Origin: Mortierella sp. BCC40632
Taxonomy: Eukaryota; Mortierellomycota; Mortierellomycetes; Mortierellales; Mortierellaceae
Direction of reading: 5' to 3'
DNA length: 64,000 nt
Assembly: GCA_011634665.1 (NCBI GenBank)
Contig: WAEK01000014.1
Span: 124,001-188,000 of the forward strand
This document shows, in pieces, positions 35,166 through 46,615 of this stretch; within the stretch, counting starts at the first letter, position 1, and each line of letters starts with the position of its first letter. The notes below the pieces were generated by a model, which did not search any database, was not told where the DNA came from, and saw only the letters and a list, made by a program, of their open reading frames with translations. Made by a program: the position numbers and the translations under genes.

Positions 35166-35600
35166 TTGCGCCCATTTAAAGTTCTTTGTACAGTCGATGG
35201 TACCAGAGACCTTTTCAGGTAGATCTCCAGGACAACGACACTGTTTCTGACCTCCAGGAGAAGATCAAGATGAAGCCACCTCGACCCTTGCCGCCTGGAC
35301 CCACTCTCTCTTTGTACAGAGCTCCTGAAGGAGTAGGCTTCACCGAGCCAGGAGTCACTGTTGGAGCAAAGGATGAAATTAGCCCCACGAGCTCTCTACG
35401 TGGCATGTTTACTGAAAATGATACGACTCAAGTGACTGTCCGACCTCCGAGTAAGCCTGTAACCATACCCATCCTTGAGTTATTCTTGAAAACGAAATGT
35501 TGCTTCCACTTACCAACAATTGCTTCGTCACTCTAGGTTACATGCGCACGCCTCCAAATGTTGTTCAATACAATCGTCGCTCTGGTGACCTTGTCAGGGT
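35166..35600 (+). pseudogene. CRN-like header-domain remnant
   Basis: The reading frame at about 35213-35450 gives FQVDLQDNDTVSDLQEKIK, then a Pro-rich LSLYRAPEG segment, GVTVGAKDEI, and a TTQVTVRPPS ending before a GTAAGC donor. This is the order of the CRN ubiquitin-like header (LFCLVDG, VDLKDxIK, LWxVSI, IHIIVQRPP). The opening strand reads FKVLCTVDGTRDLF in another frame just upstream (35176-35210), so the header start is frame-shifted or lies on a separate exon. A second short exon-like piece follows at about 35537-35600. No NTPase is attached. Confidence 0.45.
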
Positions 35601-35715
35601 AGCATCCTTGTTGTTCCTACAACAAACGCTTTTTCTGAATCTTGTCATCCCGGTGTCCCCATGATCGTTTCAGCTGGCTAATCTTTCCGTCGTTGCTTAA
35701 TTTCTTCATGTGCTC

Positions 35716-37648
35716 CTAATTGCAAACGATAATGAAAGGATTAAGACTCATGTTCGCCTTTCAGCGTATAATGGGTCTGCTCAAATTACATACCTTTAAT
35801 AACTCAAGCGTGGGTAATGTTGCCACGAGGGCCGGTACCATTTCTTTGCGTGTAGGGATGACAAATGTGCCCACTTCTTCCAATATCATCACACCCCTTG
35901 TTTTCAAATATAGTCTCATGTATGACCCCTGGTTGTCAATCACCTGGACGAGTGGAGCAGAGTCATTCCCGGCAATGATAAATGCTTTGCCATACCTGGT
36001 CAACTTAAAGGTGTCCCAGAGATTCTTTGCATTGACCCTTGCCTGTATCGGGCCTGTCACTTCACCCCACATAATCTCCCGTTCCATTGCCTTTGCTCTA
36101 ATATCTGGTCGATCTGCCCCCATATGCTGCTGTATTTGAGTTGTAGAGTTGGTGTTTGGGCTGGGAAAACAGAGTTAGTGGCAGGCGGGAATATTACTTC
36201 TGTTGCATTAACTCACACACGAAAAGTACTTACAAATCGCTTGTGATATCACTGCTATCGACGTACGCTTGAACAATGGGACCGACATACTTGACTGTAA
36301 ATGTACTCTCCGATACTCTGTTGTTTGTCTTCAGCGGTAAATATTCAAGGCTAGTTGATGGAGGGACATCAGTATTGATAACATTTCATTGAGGGAAGTC
36401 GATGCTTACACATGTTTGCATTGAACTCACTTACAGGGTCTCTAGCATGATTCTGGTCTTCTTGTTGCCCCCAACCGATGGCACCTCAGCCTCGTCACCT
36501 CTTTTTTTAAGATACAGCTATTCATGAGGTTATGAATCACCGTTAGACTTTGTACAAGAGCTTCCAAGCTTAGTCACCCTATCAGGAATAGCTTACTCTC
36601 ACAGCTTTCATGATCTTTTCGTCATCAACATTGACGTCAGGCAACTCAGGCCCTGGTCCGGATATGACCTTCAATTGTTCCGATGAGAAGAACTCTTGCA
36701 TTCGGCATGTTGGCATTTGTGGTGCGAAAACTCCAATGATAGCCATAATATCCGCAATATCCGTCTTCTTGATTTTGTGAATAGTCAGCGCATTGATGCA
36801 AGTCCGTCGATAGTCCATGAAACGACATGCTGCACAATTGCCATCAATTTCCCAGTCACAAGATGGATGGTCTGACTCGTCCACGCTGCGCAATAACTCC
36901 TTTCGCTCACGTTCCAACAACTCCTCCGATTCATCGGAGACATCAGTGGGCTCATCAGAAGCATCAGCCAGTTCAGCATTTGTAGGTGCTGGTGTCAACG
37001 ACCTTGCAGGAGGTGCAACAACTGATGAGTTTGAAGCCGAAGAATCTGTCGATACTATGCAAAATAGATTAATCACATCAAAATCAGAACGATGGGAAAA
37101 CTCGAGGGCAATATGATAATATACACCAACACTAACAACGTACGATCTTCCAGCGTGAGGGTATTATCTTTTGTTTTATGAAGTCGTGGGCCGGTCACCT
37201 GGAGTAGATAAATTGTTGGAGATCCAATCGGAGTTGTTAAGAATCGGCAGTAGTATAGAATTCATCATCAGAGAGCTCCTTCCTCCGCTTAAAAAATAAG
37301 GTTGGGCAACTCTCATACCTCTTTCAGACTGGCATCTCCAACTTGGTCCAAAGTTCCAGGTACCAGGTTATCGGCTGTGCCGATGAGTGCAGTCTGAGCA
37401 TTCGTGAGCGCCTTTTTTGCGGTCACGGTCTTCTTTTGCTCATGCCAAAACGTTCCGTGGTCGAGAACGCGCCAGTGTTCAAGGCTCCGTACTATTGCTT
37501 TACGGGTGGCTAGAGATATCCGTGGATTCTTTGTCAACCCTTGTATGTCATTGAGAACAGATTTTTCAGTCTCATAGTCGAACGCTTTGACGAACGCTTC
37601 AACATCAAACGTTGTTTGTTTCAAGATCCAGAGTATTCTAGATTCCAT
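35716..37648 (-). CDS. Unrecognised seven-exon gene in the CRN island
   Basis: Proposed exons are 37648-37319, 37198-37144, 37054-36597, 36517-36435, 36350-36234, 36160-35794 and 35757-35716. They have GT-AG borders, consistent phases and 483 residues in total. The N-terminal 110 residues are helical and Lys-rich, with many Leu/Ile. A Ser/Asp/Glu-rich low-complexity segment follows (about 130-190), then a Cys cluster, C-x9-C-x2-C-x8-C, around residues 202-224 that could bind a metal. The C-terminal 120 residues look like a compact alpha/beta domain (MEREIMWGEVTGPIQARV ... FIIAGNDSAPLVQVIDNQG). I do not recognise any of these domains. The good phase agreement over six introns argues that it is a real gene. 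It lies convergent to the CRN header remnant and divergent from the next plus-strand CRN gene. The last exon, only 14 codons, is the least certain. Confidence 0.6.
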
Positions 37649-37800
37649 GGGCGTGTCGCGGCGTCTGGCGTAGAATTTTGGATTGGACTAGTGCTTCGGG
37701 TCGGGGCAAATGTTGAATAAAGCAGTGGTTAAAATGAGGTCAACTCTTTCACAATTCAATTTGGTATAAAATCATTTTAGAGGAAGCGTCCGGAGAAAGA

Positions 37801-38110
37801 AGTCATTTGATGCCTTCGACCCACATTTCATCCGGTGGATCTGTTGCCAGACGCGAGCCCTGGATATACTCAAATGGGAAACAAGACAACAAAATCTTAT
37901 CCTCCTCTATGGAAAATGGGATATGAAGAAAATCATTGTCTTCAAATATGAGCCTTTGCCTCAAAGCCTTGCAGGTTTGATCGAGGTCATATCCTTTAAG
38001 CCACATTTCATCCAGTGGATCTGTTGCCAGACGCGAACCTTGGATATACTCAAATGGAAAAAAAGGACAGACCCAGCCCCAAGTTTAAAAACACTGGTTT
38101 CCATCAAAAT
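37801..38110 (-). pseudogene. Gene fragment containing a duplicated segment of about 65 bp
   Basis: Minus-strand frames read PFEYIQGSRLATDPxDEMW twice, at about 38065-37999 and 37885-37818, with the linking sequence open between them (38006-37803, ending in a stop). The upstream unit is in a different frame from its own 5' sequence, so the piece is truncated. It looks like the C-terminal end of a gene with an internal tandem repeat. Family unknown. Confidence 0.4.
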
Positions 38111-38254
38111 CAGCTCATTGCCCAACACACGCTGCCATGCTAACATGCTGAAGCACCGCAATTACCTTTTTGCAAATAGGAAAAGAAAAGAACAAGAAAC
38201 AGAGATTATAGGCGGGAGTGTGTTTGTGTTCGAAAAAGGTAAAGGCGATCGATG

Positions 38255-38428
<174 letters not shown>

Positions 38429-38514
38429 GGACAGCGAAAGGATGACAAGAGGGAAAGACGACGATGAGTGTGGAGGCAATGAAGACGGTGGGGTGAAGAT
38501 GAGTGATGGGAGGG

Positions 38515-38543
38515 CTTGCATGGCGCAAGCCACTCTGTTACGT
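38515..38543 (+). promoter_or_regulatory. Conserved CRN upstream element, copy 2
   Basis: Identical over 29 bp to 29770-29798, with the inverted repeat CTTGC-N5-GCAAG. It lies 316 bp upstream of the CRN start at 38859 and 90 bp after the GA tract. Confidence 0.6.
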
Positions 38544-38858
38544 CGAGAATATCGCGCCATCTGTCACCTGTCACTATCATGCACTTTCTTTCGGCGCGTC
38601 CCTTTGCAATGTCACCCTCCTCACTCATATCCCTTTCTCTATTCCATTGCCTTTACTGCTTTCACGCTCTCCTTTGACCTTTTTTTTTTGTTTGTGTCAA
38701 CATCCTTTTTTTTGCCACCATCTCCACATGTGCATTGTCTTTGCCACCGTTCTCACACCTTTCCATCCCTTCTTCCTGTTTCTTTTTCCTTTTATCTTTT
38801 TTCCCTGTAGCCCACACCTTTTTTTATTCAACATCCCTTTTCTCTGCTTTGCAGCACC

Positions 38859-41800
38859 ATGACCGACAAACACCTCACTTTGTTCTGCCTTGTTGATGGA
38901 GAGACGACCTCCAAGGCGTTTTCAATCGAGATCGAATCCGCAAAGACTGTTGATGCTCTCAAAGACGCCATCAAGGCCAAGATTCCTGACACATTCAACG
39001 GAGTTGATGCCAAGGACCTCTCCCTCTGGCTCGTTACCATCCCTGACGAGGATGACAACGACCTTCTCATTCTCCTCGACTCTGTACTAGAGAAGAAGAA
39101 GCTCAAGGCAACAACCAAGCTCTCCAAGGTCTTTGACGCCGAACTGCCTGAAGACACGATCCACATCATCGTCCAGCGTCCTCCTCCTCAAGGTAATGCA
39201 GACACGCGTTGCGTTGCTTCATTCACACCTTGCACATGTGTCCATTGTACATGCACTAACTTGCTCTACCCATCCAATCACGCTGACATAGTCCATGCAT
39301 CTGCACCTTCCCGCTCACTGACTCCACTTCCTGGATACCACTCGGGTGCCTCTCGTCCCAGTTCGCCGTTGTCTGGTATGACCTCGCTTGTGTTCTCTTG
39401 TCCTGCCTTTTTTTTTTTTTTTTCTTGGTGGTTCTAACATACACACTCTATCCTCTCACATAAGGTGATCTCCATACGGACATCAAAACAATCACGGACA
39501 AGTTTTTTGCACCAGGATCAGGCATTGCCAAGTTTCTGGACGCGTTTGTGAGAGGCGATGGAGCGTTACCTACTACAACAGGATCCATTCGTGGTTTGCC
39601 AAGAGCATGGCGTCGTGGACTCGGAAAACCGCCAGAGACTCGACCAAGTCTACTCTTCATGGATCTCCCTGATCCAACTATACCCGACACGATTTCAAGG
39701 AATCTTGCAGCCGGATCCATCCATGAACTCGTTAAAGAGGGCAATCGATACAATATTCCCGTATTTGGCGTCTCTGGTAAGTTGGCTTCAACAACTCACA
39801 GCTTGTGGATAATAGTCATTATCTTGGATGCATATTCTTACCGACAATCATCTTCGTTTGTGCTGACATAGGCTGTGGCAAGACCCGCGCTGTGATTGAG
39901 CTTCTCTCTCAGCACTGGGGATTCTACTTTAATGCTGCTGATGATGACTGGGGCTCAGGAGATATGATGACTCTTCACAACACCGTGCGCAAACGCTTGA
40001 AGGACCTCCAGGACTCTTCTACGGTCGTAGATTTCGAAGCCAACAGCCACTATGTACGGAAGATCACACACTTGCTGTTCCTCTCTCGGCTTCTTGTCTT
40101 CAAGTACTGCCTGAGTGTCCCCGAGAGTACCAAGACGTTTACCAGTGCACGTTGGGCCCTGCTTCAGGTGTGTCCGCATGTTCTGTTTGAAGACATTTTC
40201 AACACGCTGTTCCGCAAACTCTGCATACTGGTTGAATATCCTTCGCTCTCACTCTCATACTATGTCAGCGGTGTCTTTGAGAGTACGAAGACACGCCTTG
40301 TCAACCGCGGATGCCAACCAGTTATCAAGGACAATACTCGACTGCTCATCATTAACGACGAGGCACAGATCCTGGGCGATAGTTTAAATGACTTCTTCAG
40401 GTCAGGATCAGACTTTGTGAACCCTGCTCGACCATTACTCTCGCCTATTCTTCATGCGTTCCGAGATATAGGTCAACATGAGCTCACTCTGGTAACGTGT
40501 GGCACAGGGCTTAGCATCAACACACTCTTCTGGATCCAAAGCTCTGGTTCTGGTCTAAAGGATAGCTCCACTCCCTTTGAATATCTAGAGTTTCCCGGCT
40601 GGTCTGGAAGAGATTCAATCACGGCCTACATTTCTCGGGTGCAGATGTGTCTAGAAGACGACCAGTCCAAGCTGGCTCTGGACGAGCAACTTCCACTGGA
40701 GGCAGTCGACATGCTGTACGAAAAGTTTGCGGGTCGCTATCGTCCGGCTATAGCAGCAATTGGTATGTCAATTTGATACTAGCATGATTGGAGGGAGCAA
40801 AGATGATCTCATGTCCAGTATACTCAACACCTGCGACCTTAATGTCTATCTAACTATAGAGAGGATTATTGAATACAATAACCTTGGTACATGGAAGAAG
40901 ACCATCGGAGATGCTGAGGATAGGCTAGTATCTTGGGCAAATCGACACATCAAAGGCAACATCTGCCACGAGATTAGGCGTCTTCACGACAAACACAACC
41001 AATACAAACATCGACTTGCAGATTCCATCGAGAGTATGCTTGGCCTCCTCATGTACCAGCGCTGCATGTTTGGGAGTCACGACCTTGTCCTCAAGGAGGT
41101 AGATCCACAGCTGGTGGAACATGCTTTTGGCCGGATTAAAATCATCTCGGGTAAGGCTACCACTGTTTTGGACGAGCCTTTCGTTTCTAAGGCTGTAGAG
41201 AACTATTTCATGGCCACAGATCCCTACTTCAAGAAGGAAGTCCGGAAACGGATGGTGAGAGCAACGGCCTCTGATCAGGTATGTGTGTTTGAAAGGTTCA
41301 TGATGAATGTTTTTAGTGAAGCATTCAACAAACAACCTCTATCGGACTGGCCACACGAACCCCCCATTATTGACATGTGTCCAGCTCTCGTCGGCAAGGT
41401 GGAGATTGTTGGGTGGAGGGAGCCTGGACTTGAGCAAGGCACGACCTACTCGATGATATCAATGGAAGATTTCATGGACGCTCATGTCAACCATCATTCA
41501 ACCCGCAACAATATTCCTGTCGCCCCATTTTTCTTCCCCAAGTCCAAGCCGTCGGGACCAGACTTGGTTTTCTTCATTCGGATTGATGGAACTCGGTTGG
41601 TTCTTGTTTTTGTGCAGATGAAACTGCATCAAGGGTCATCCAACTTTTCAGAGAAGGACTGGAATGAGGCACTCAGCACAGTCTCGGCTCCCAAAATTGA
41701 GGCGCATGTGAAGTCTTTCCACAAGTTCTGCCCTGACAATGTCTACATCAGCATGATTGTTGCATACCCCACCAAGTGGAGTGATAAGCTTCTGGCACCT

Positions 41801-41986
41801 TCAGATCATCCAAAGGACACAAGTGGTGTTCAGCAGGTGGTAATCAACATAGGTGACAACAATTTTAGCAACATTTTCCCCCAAGAGCATGTAGATTTTA
41901 TTGATCGACTCAAGAATGCACGAAAGCGTTCTGTTGACGACGATGACAGCAGCGATAAGGACAGCTTCAAAAAACAGCGAAGCTAA
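38859..41986 (+). CDS. Intact Crinkler-type effector: header, P-loop NTPase, REase-like nuclease (5 exons)
   Basis: Exons 38859-39192, 39292-39375, 39465-39776, 39872-40762 and 40860-41986 give 915 residues with consistent phases. The N-terminal header (LTLFCLVDGE ... LSLWLVTIP ... IHIIVQRPPP) is the ubiquitin-like Crinkler domain, the fungal form of the oomycete LFLAK module. No classical signal peptide is present, as is usual for fungal CRNs. The NTPase has Walker A GVSGCGKTR at about 241-249 and Walker B LLIINDEAQ at about 400-408. The C-terminal part has a restriction-endonuclease-fold pattern, GPDLVFFI (about 772) and FVQMKLHQG (about 791), a D...QxK core. The tail has basic clusters around an acidic stretch (ARKRSVDDDD, KKQRS) that could serve as a nuclear signal. 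Known CRNs of this type act in host nuclei or in conflict between cells; the target here is unknown. The start is the first ATG after a pyrimidine-rich leader. Confidence 0.85.
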
Positions 41987-42111
41987 TCTTTCACTGCAGC
42001 TCAATAAAGTGCGCTTTCTGCTTTGTGAAGACGTGTTACCGAGTTGTCCTCATCCAGTTTGCTTGTCTCCATACCTTTTCGTGTGTAGAGAGCAGAAGGA
42101 GGCGAAGAAAT

Positions 42112-42300
42112 TGTCGTGCTGGGCGCAGTGCGGGAGAAAAAGTCATGCTGGACGTACTGTGGGAAAAAAAAAAGTCACACTGGGCGCAGTGCGGGTGAAA
42201 AAAAAAAAAAAATCATGCTGAGCGTACTGCAGGAAAAAGTCATGATGGGCGTACTGTGGGAAAAAAAAAGTCATGCTAGGCGTACTGCGGGATAAAAGTC
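42112..42300. repeat. Minisatellite, about 30-bp unit, about 6 copies
   Basis: Imperfect units of the form GTCATGCTGGGCGTACTG followed by YGGGA and an A-run of variable length (5-15). It fills most of the 366 bp between the CRN stop (41986) and the JmjC gene start (42353). The variable A-runs suggest slippage. Confidence 0.88.
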
Positions 42301-42352
42301 AAAGGTATTGCTGGATGAGTAGAAATGTTGATCAATCTCTTCATCTCTCCTA

Positions 42353-44787
42353 ATGGATTCACCAACCTACAGTGAGGTCATCAGCTTGGGTTACCCATTT
42401 CAACCTGTTCAACGTGTCAAGCATGACAGCGACATCACTCTTGACAACATCGTGCAGGACATGGTGGTCCTCAAAGGGTTGCCTCTAGTAATTGACAACT
42501 GGAGGACGCACCTTTCCTGGAGAGCATCCTTATTCAAACTGGATTACCTCAAACGATACCATGGAAATGATGGTAAAACTCGATCGCTGCATTGTCATTG
42601 GCATGTACTTGATCTCTCTCTCTCTCTTACTTACTGCCACCTCAGTTGTTCTATGTAGAGACATTCGCCAAAACATTGACATCGAAATCAAGATGAGAGA
42701 CTTCATTAACAGAATCAAGAGGCCATTGCTCCCCGATAGCCCACTTCTCTACGGCAAAGATCTACCCTGTCCTGAGGAGTGGCGAAAAACCGTGGAGATG
42801 CTTCTGCCATCCAGCATCACCTACCGAGGCCCAAATGACCTGAGTAAGTCGATCATCTTGATACTGAGATCTGAGCATGGAAGTAGTGCTGATGCCAACT
42901 CCTTTTTTTTTTTTTTGCCCAGACGCCCTTTGCCCAGAGATTGCTGCAGAGAACCTACTCCTATACATTGGCAAGGAGGGAACAAGGTAGACCCAGCATT
43001 TCATGTCATTTGAGAGTCTTCAAAATTATCACTAATTTTGATATGATCGATAGGACACCCCTACATTACGATCACTGCGGAGCAATTGGTCATAACCTAC
43101 TGGTCCATTCAGAAGGTACTGTCTCCTTTGAGCAACGATATGTCGCTCCTGTACCCAGCCTTGCTAGTTTTGCTACCTCCTTCTAGGTGGACATGCCCTT
43201 TGGTTTATGACAGCAGCAGAAGATAGACTCAAAGTGGAGAATTTTTTCAAGCGCAATGGCTACCCCTTAGCTCTTGAGAATCACGTTGCTCGTGTCGATA
43301 TCCTCTCCAAGGCGGATTTCCCCATTTATGTGGTTGAGCAAAAAGTGGGAGATCTCATTTTCGTACCATCCCTTGGCTATCATCAAGTAGTCAATAAAGT
43401 AAGACCCATAATAAGGATAATTTAGTGTTTTTATCGCTAACACGTCTCTATTCTGACAGTGTAGTTCCTCTTGGCCAATAGGGAAAATCTACAATCAAGA
43501 TTGCTTGGAACAGACTGACAGTCCACTGCCTAAAAAACAGCATCTTCACGGTCCTTCCGTCCTACAAAAGGTATTATGTCTATTTCTTATGGGCCACTCT
43601 ACTGTACTCAAGCTCACCACAGTATATTCACGTCACATTAGGATCCATGTCGATGAGGGTTACAGGATCAAGAGCATCATTCACACAGCACTAGAGAGTT
43701 GGTCAGCACTGCTTGAGAGGCAGACATCACCACTTCCAATCTCTGCCGACTTGTTCTGTCAATCGTTCAAGGACCTACTAGAGCTATTCAAGATTATCAT
43801 GGAAGAGGATTGGATCGACATTGATGCTCTCAAAGATGAGACATGGACTGGGTTGACCTCTGCAGACTTTGGTTCAATCTCTCTTCCTAGAGCAATCCCT
43901 TCCTTGGCAACAAGTTGTGACTTTTGCAAGCGCGACATCTGGAATAGACACTTTCACTGCAGTGGATGCTCCAAGGATGGTGACAGCTACGATATTTGTA
44001 CGGAGTGCTTTGCTCGAGGAAGAGGCTGCATTCACAGGATAACTTCAATCAGCTTCATTGAGTTCTACTCAATGGATTCTCTGCGAAAGCTGGTCTCGAG
44101 AGCTGCAATGGCCTTCAATAACTCCAGTGTTCTCCAAGAGTGCAGTATCCACCAGGAGTTGATGAACACTTGGCAAGAGGGGTAAGTAATATATTATGCG
44201 TGTTATGCCTCATAACCTTTTTCGGAGCAATAACCTCCTTTCTTCCCTCATTTTCTTACAGCGTCAATGTGTCAAGAAACAAAGCGTATTCATTTGCATC
44301 CCTCGCATTCCTTCGGCAAAAGCAACTTGGTCATTTGGAGGGAAAGTCGACTTGCCATATGTGCAACCAATCGCGAAAATCTAGGCCAGCAGCAGTTTTG
44401 CTAAAGTGTGGTAACACCTTGCCAAGGACTTGGAACCCAGAGAATAGGAAGAGACCAAAGACTGAGTCCAAACCGTGCCTTCAACGATTCTGCGAGCAAT
44501 GTCTGACACGACCATACAAGACTTCATGGGTTGACGCTATCAAATCCCCTGGAACTGTGTTCAAGTGCCCTCGCTGTTTGAATGCCTGTAGATGTTTGAA
44601 ATGTTCTGAGAAAAGATTGCGATTTGGCATTCCAATCACCACTCTGCCTACTAGCGGTCATGATCAGTCGGATCCACTTATTTTCAATGATCCGTCCCTA
44701 AATCCTCTCAATAGAGGAGGGTATGAAGATCCTGTCCAAATGGTTAAAACCTTCGAGCCACCTTCACGGAACCTCAAGCAGAAATAA
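42353..44787 (+). CDS. JmjC - ZZ - CDCA7-type zinc-finger protein (8 exons)
   Basis: Exons 42353-42572, 42661-42843, 42923-42986, 43054-43115, 43187-43398, 43482-43570, 43642-44181 and 44262-44787 give 631 residues. The JmjC domain has the Fe(II) pair H160 and D162 in TPLHYDHCGAIGHNLL, a third ligand H242 in LIFVPSLGYHQVV, and a GKSTIKIAWNRLT strand typical of the fold. It should be a 2-oxoglutarate-dependent oxygenase such as a histone demethylase. A ZZ-like finger follows at about 380-420 (CDFCKRDIW, CSGC, YDICTECF, CIHR). The C-terminus is a zf-4CXXC_R1 domain of the CDCA7 type (CHMC, RFCEQCLTRPY, FKCPRCLNACRCLKC). JmjC plus this finger is known from plant and fungal chromatin regulators. 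All three iron ligands are present, so it is probably active. The unusual second acceptor TAGAG|AC at 42660 keeps the frame. The start is the first ATG after the minisatellite. Confidence 0.85.
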
Positions 44788-45424
44788 ATGACTACTCGTT
44801 CTTTTGATTTTGGTACTGGCAATAGGGTGATTCAAATTTGAGAATTTGTGCCGAGCTACGGCGGGATTATTAGTTTGAATGTTCAGCTTGATAAATTCAC
44901 CTGTATAGTCTGCAGCAACGCAAGCGGAGAGTCTCTAATATTCTCGCCTCTAATGCCTCAGTATGATCACAGAGTGGAGGAGGATAGAGGCAGAGTGAAG
45001 GGATATCTGCGAGAGAGTAATGGAGGTTAGCACGGCGTTAGTACTGGGTAGGTGGATAGCGGCAAACAGATGGTGTGAATACAGGTGTGAGAACTGTATT
45101 AGCAGAGATACCAGACAAACGTTTGTATGAGGATGAGAGGTTAGTGCAGTATCTTGATAATTTTGATCCTCCTTTTATACCTTTTGCTACGGCAGTCGGA
45201 GTAATTTCCTGAGGGTGGCGCTGGTCATATGCTCTGGCGGCGCGAGATATATGCTTCGATTGAGATATTCCGACGCGATCCCGCATTAAATTTGAATAGT
45301 ACAGAGCACTTTGACAAATCTATAAGAGGCCTCCCAAGATACACTTCTGATTTACACTTTTCCGATCAAGAATGTCCAAGACTGACCATTAAATTTTTTT
45401 AACAGGTACCGTAAAAATTATTAA
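44788..45424. other. Intergenic region before the right duplication copy
   Basis: No gene supported. The last 20 bases before the duplication border contain TTTTTTTAACAG|GTACCG, which resembles a splice acceptor placed just ahead of the truncated SPP exon. Confidence 0.4.
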
Positions 45425-46615
45425 TGGATCGATGACACTCTTTGGATTGTATCTTGTTTTCCGATATATTGACAAGACCTATGTCAACTACCTCCTCACA
45501 GCCTACTTTGGTCTCCTTGGAGTCATGGCAGCCACTCAGGTTGGTGTCTACATTGTCAGCCCTATCCTGAAGCTTCTTGGAGTCAAGGTCGATAGATGGC
45601 ACTTCCTCCTTAGCAAGAGAAGGAAAGGTATGTTCTTTATAGAGAGGGAGTAGGATGAGACTTGAAAAAGCTTCACCATTTATTTATTTATTTATTTTCC
45701 CACCCTGAATCTAATCGACTCTTGGGCTCTATTCCTGCAAATGAACCTCACTATCTGATCCACCCAGAGCTCTACTCGGCAAAGTCCACGATTATTCACC
45801 TGATCATGATGACGCTCTCAGTTTTCCTGTCTGGATACTATGTTGCTACAAAGAACTGGATCGCCTCCAACATCTTTGGCATCTGCTTTGCCCTGAACGC
45901 CATTCAGCTGCTTTCGCTTGATTCTTTCAAGACAGGAATGATCTTGCTCAGCGGCTTGTTCTTCTATGACGTCTTCTGGGTCTTTGGTACCGAGGTCATG
46001 GTCTCGGTCGCCAAGAACTTTGATGCCCCCGTCAAGGTCATCTTCCCTCGTCTTTTCTTTGGATTGCCTGCGGGAGAGCCCTACCAGTTCGCGATGCTCG
46101 GCTTGGGTGACATTGTCATTCCTGGTGTCTTTGTCGCGCTCTGCTTGAGATTCGATCAGCACTTGGCTGGTACCAAGAATCCTAATCTGGGACGATCGAC
46201 CCGTTTCTCAAAGCCTTACTTTACGGCCTGCTTTATTGCGTACATGCTTGGCTTGGGCACGACCATCTTTGTGATGCACACCTTCAAGGCTGCTCAGCCC
46301 GCTCTGTTGTACCTCTCTCCAGCATGTATTCTCAGCGTCCTTTTTGTGGGTGTGGTCCGTGGTGAGATCAAGGAGGTCTTTGCCTACACCTCAGAGGAGC
46401 CCGAGAACAAGGATAAAAAGGACGAGGGAAAGAAGGACAAGAGCAAGGGCGACACAAAGAAGGACGAGGCTGTGGCCAAGGTCGCAACGTTGGTCAAGGA
46501 GGAGACGGTTGAGCAGTCCAAGTCATCCTCATCTAGCGATTCTGATGCAGAGGGTGCAAAGACCACGTCCCCTAAGCTGCGTAAGCGCAAGGGGGGTAAG
46601 TCAAAGAAAAAGTAA
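45425..46615 (+). pseudogene. 5'-truncated SPP copy that keeps all catalytic motifs
   Basis: The copy begins inside exon 2 and lacks exon 1 and the first part of exon 2, i.e. TM1 and the acidic loop. From an internal ATG at 45432, exons 45432-45627 and 45768-46615 would give 347 residues identical to the intact SPP apart from a handful of changes (T to A, D to S near VYIVSPIL, L to V). YD, GLGD and PAL motifs and the KSKKK tail are intact, and there is no internal stop or frameshift. It may be a silent copy or a shortened protease driven by a new promoter. It carries no own SPP promoter. Confidence 0.75.

Noticed and set aside
42112..42300. CRISPR-like array
   Set aside because: Units are contiguous imperfect repeats without unique spacers, in a eukaryotic genome.
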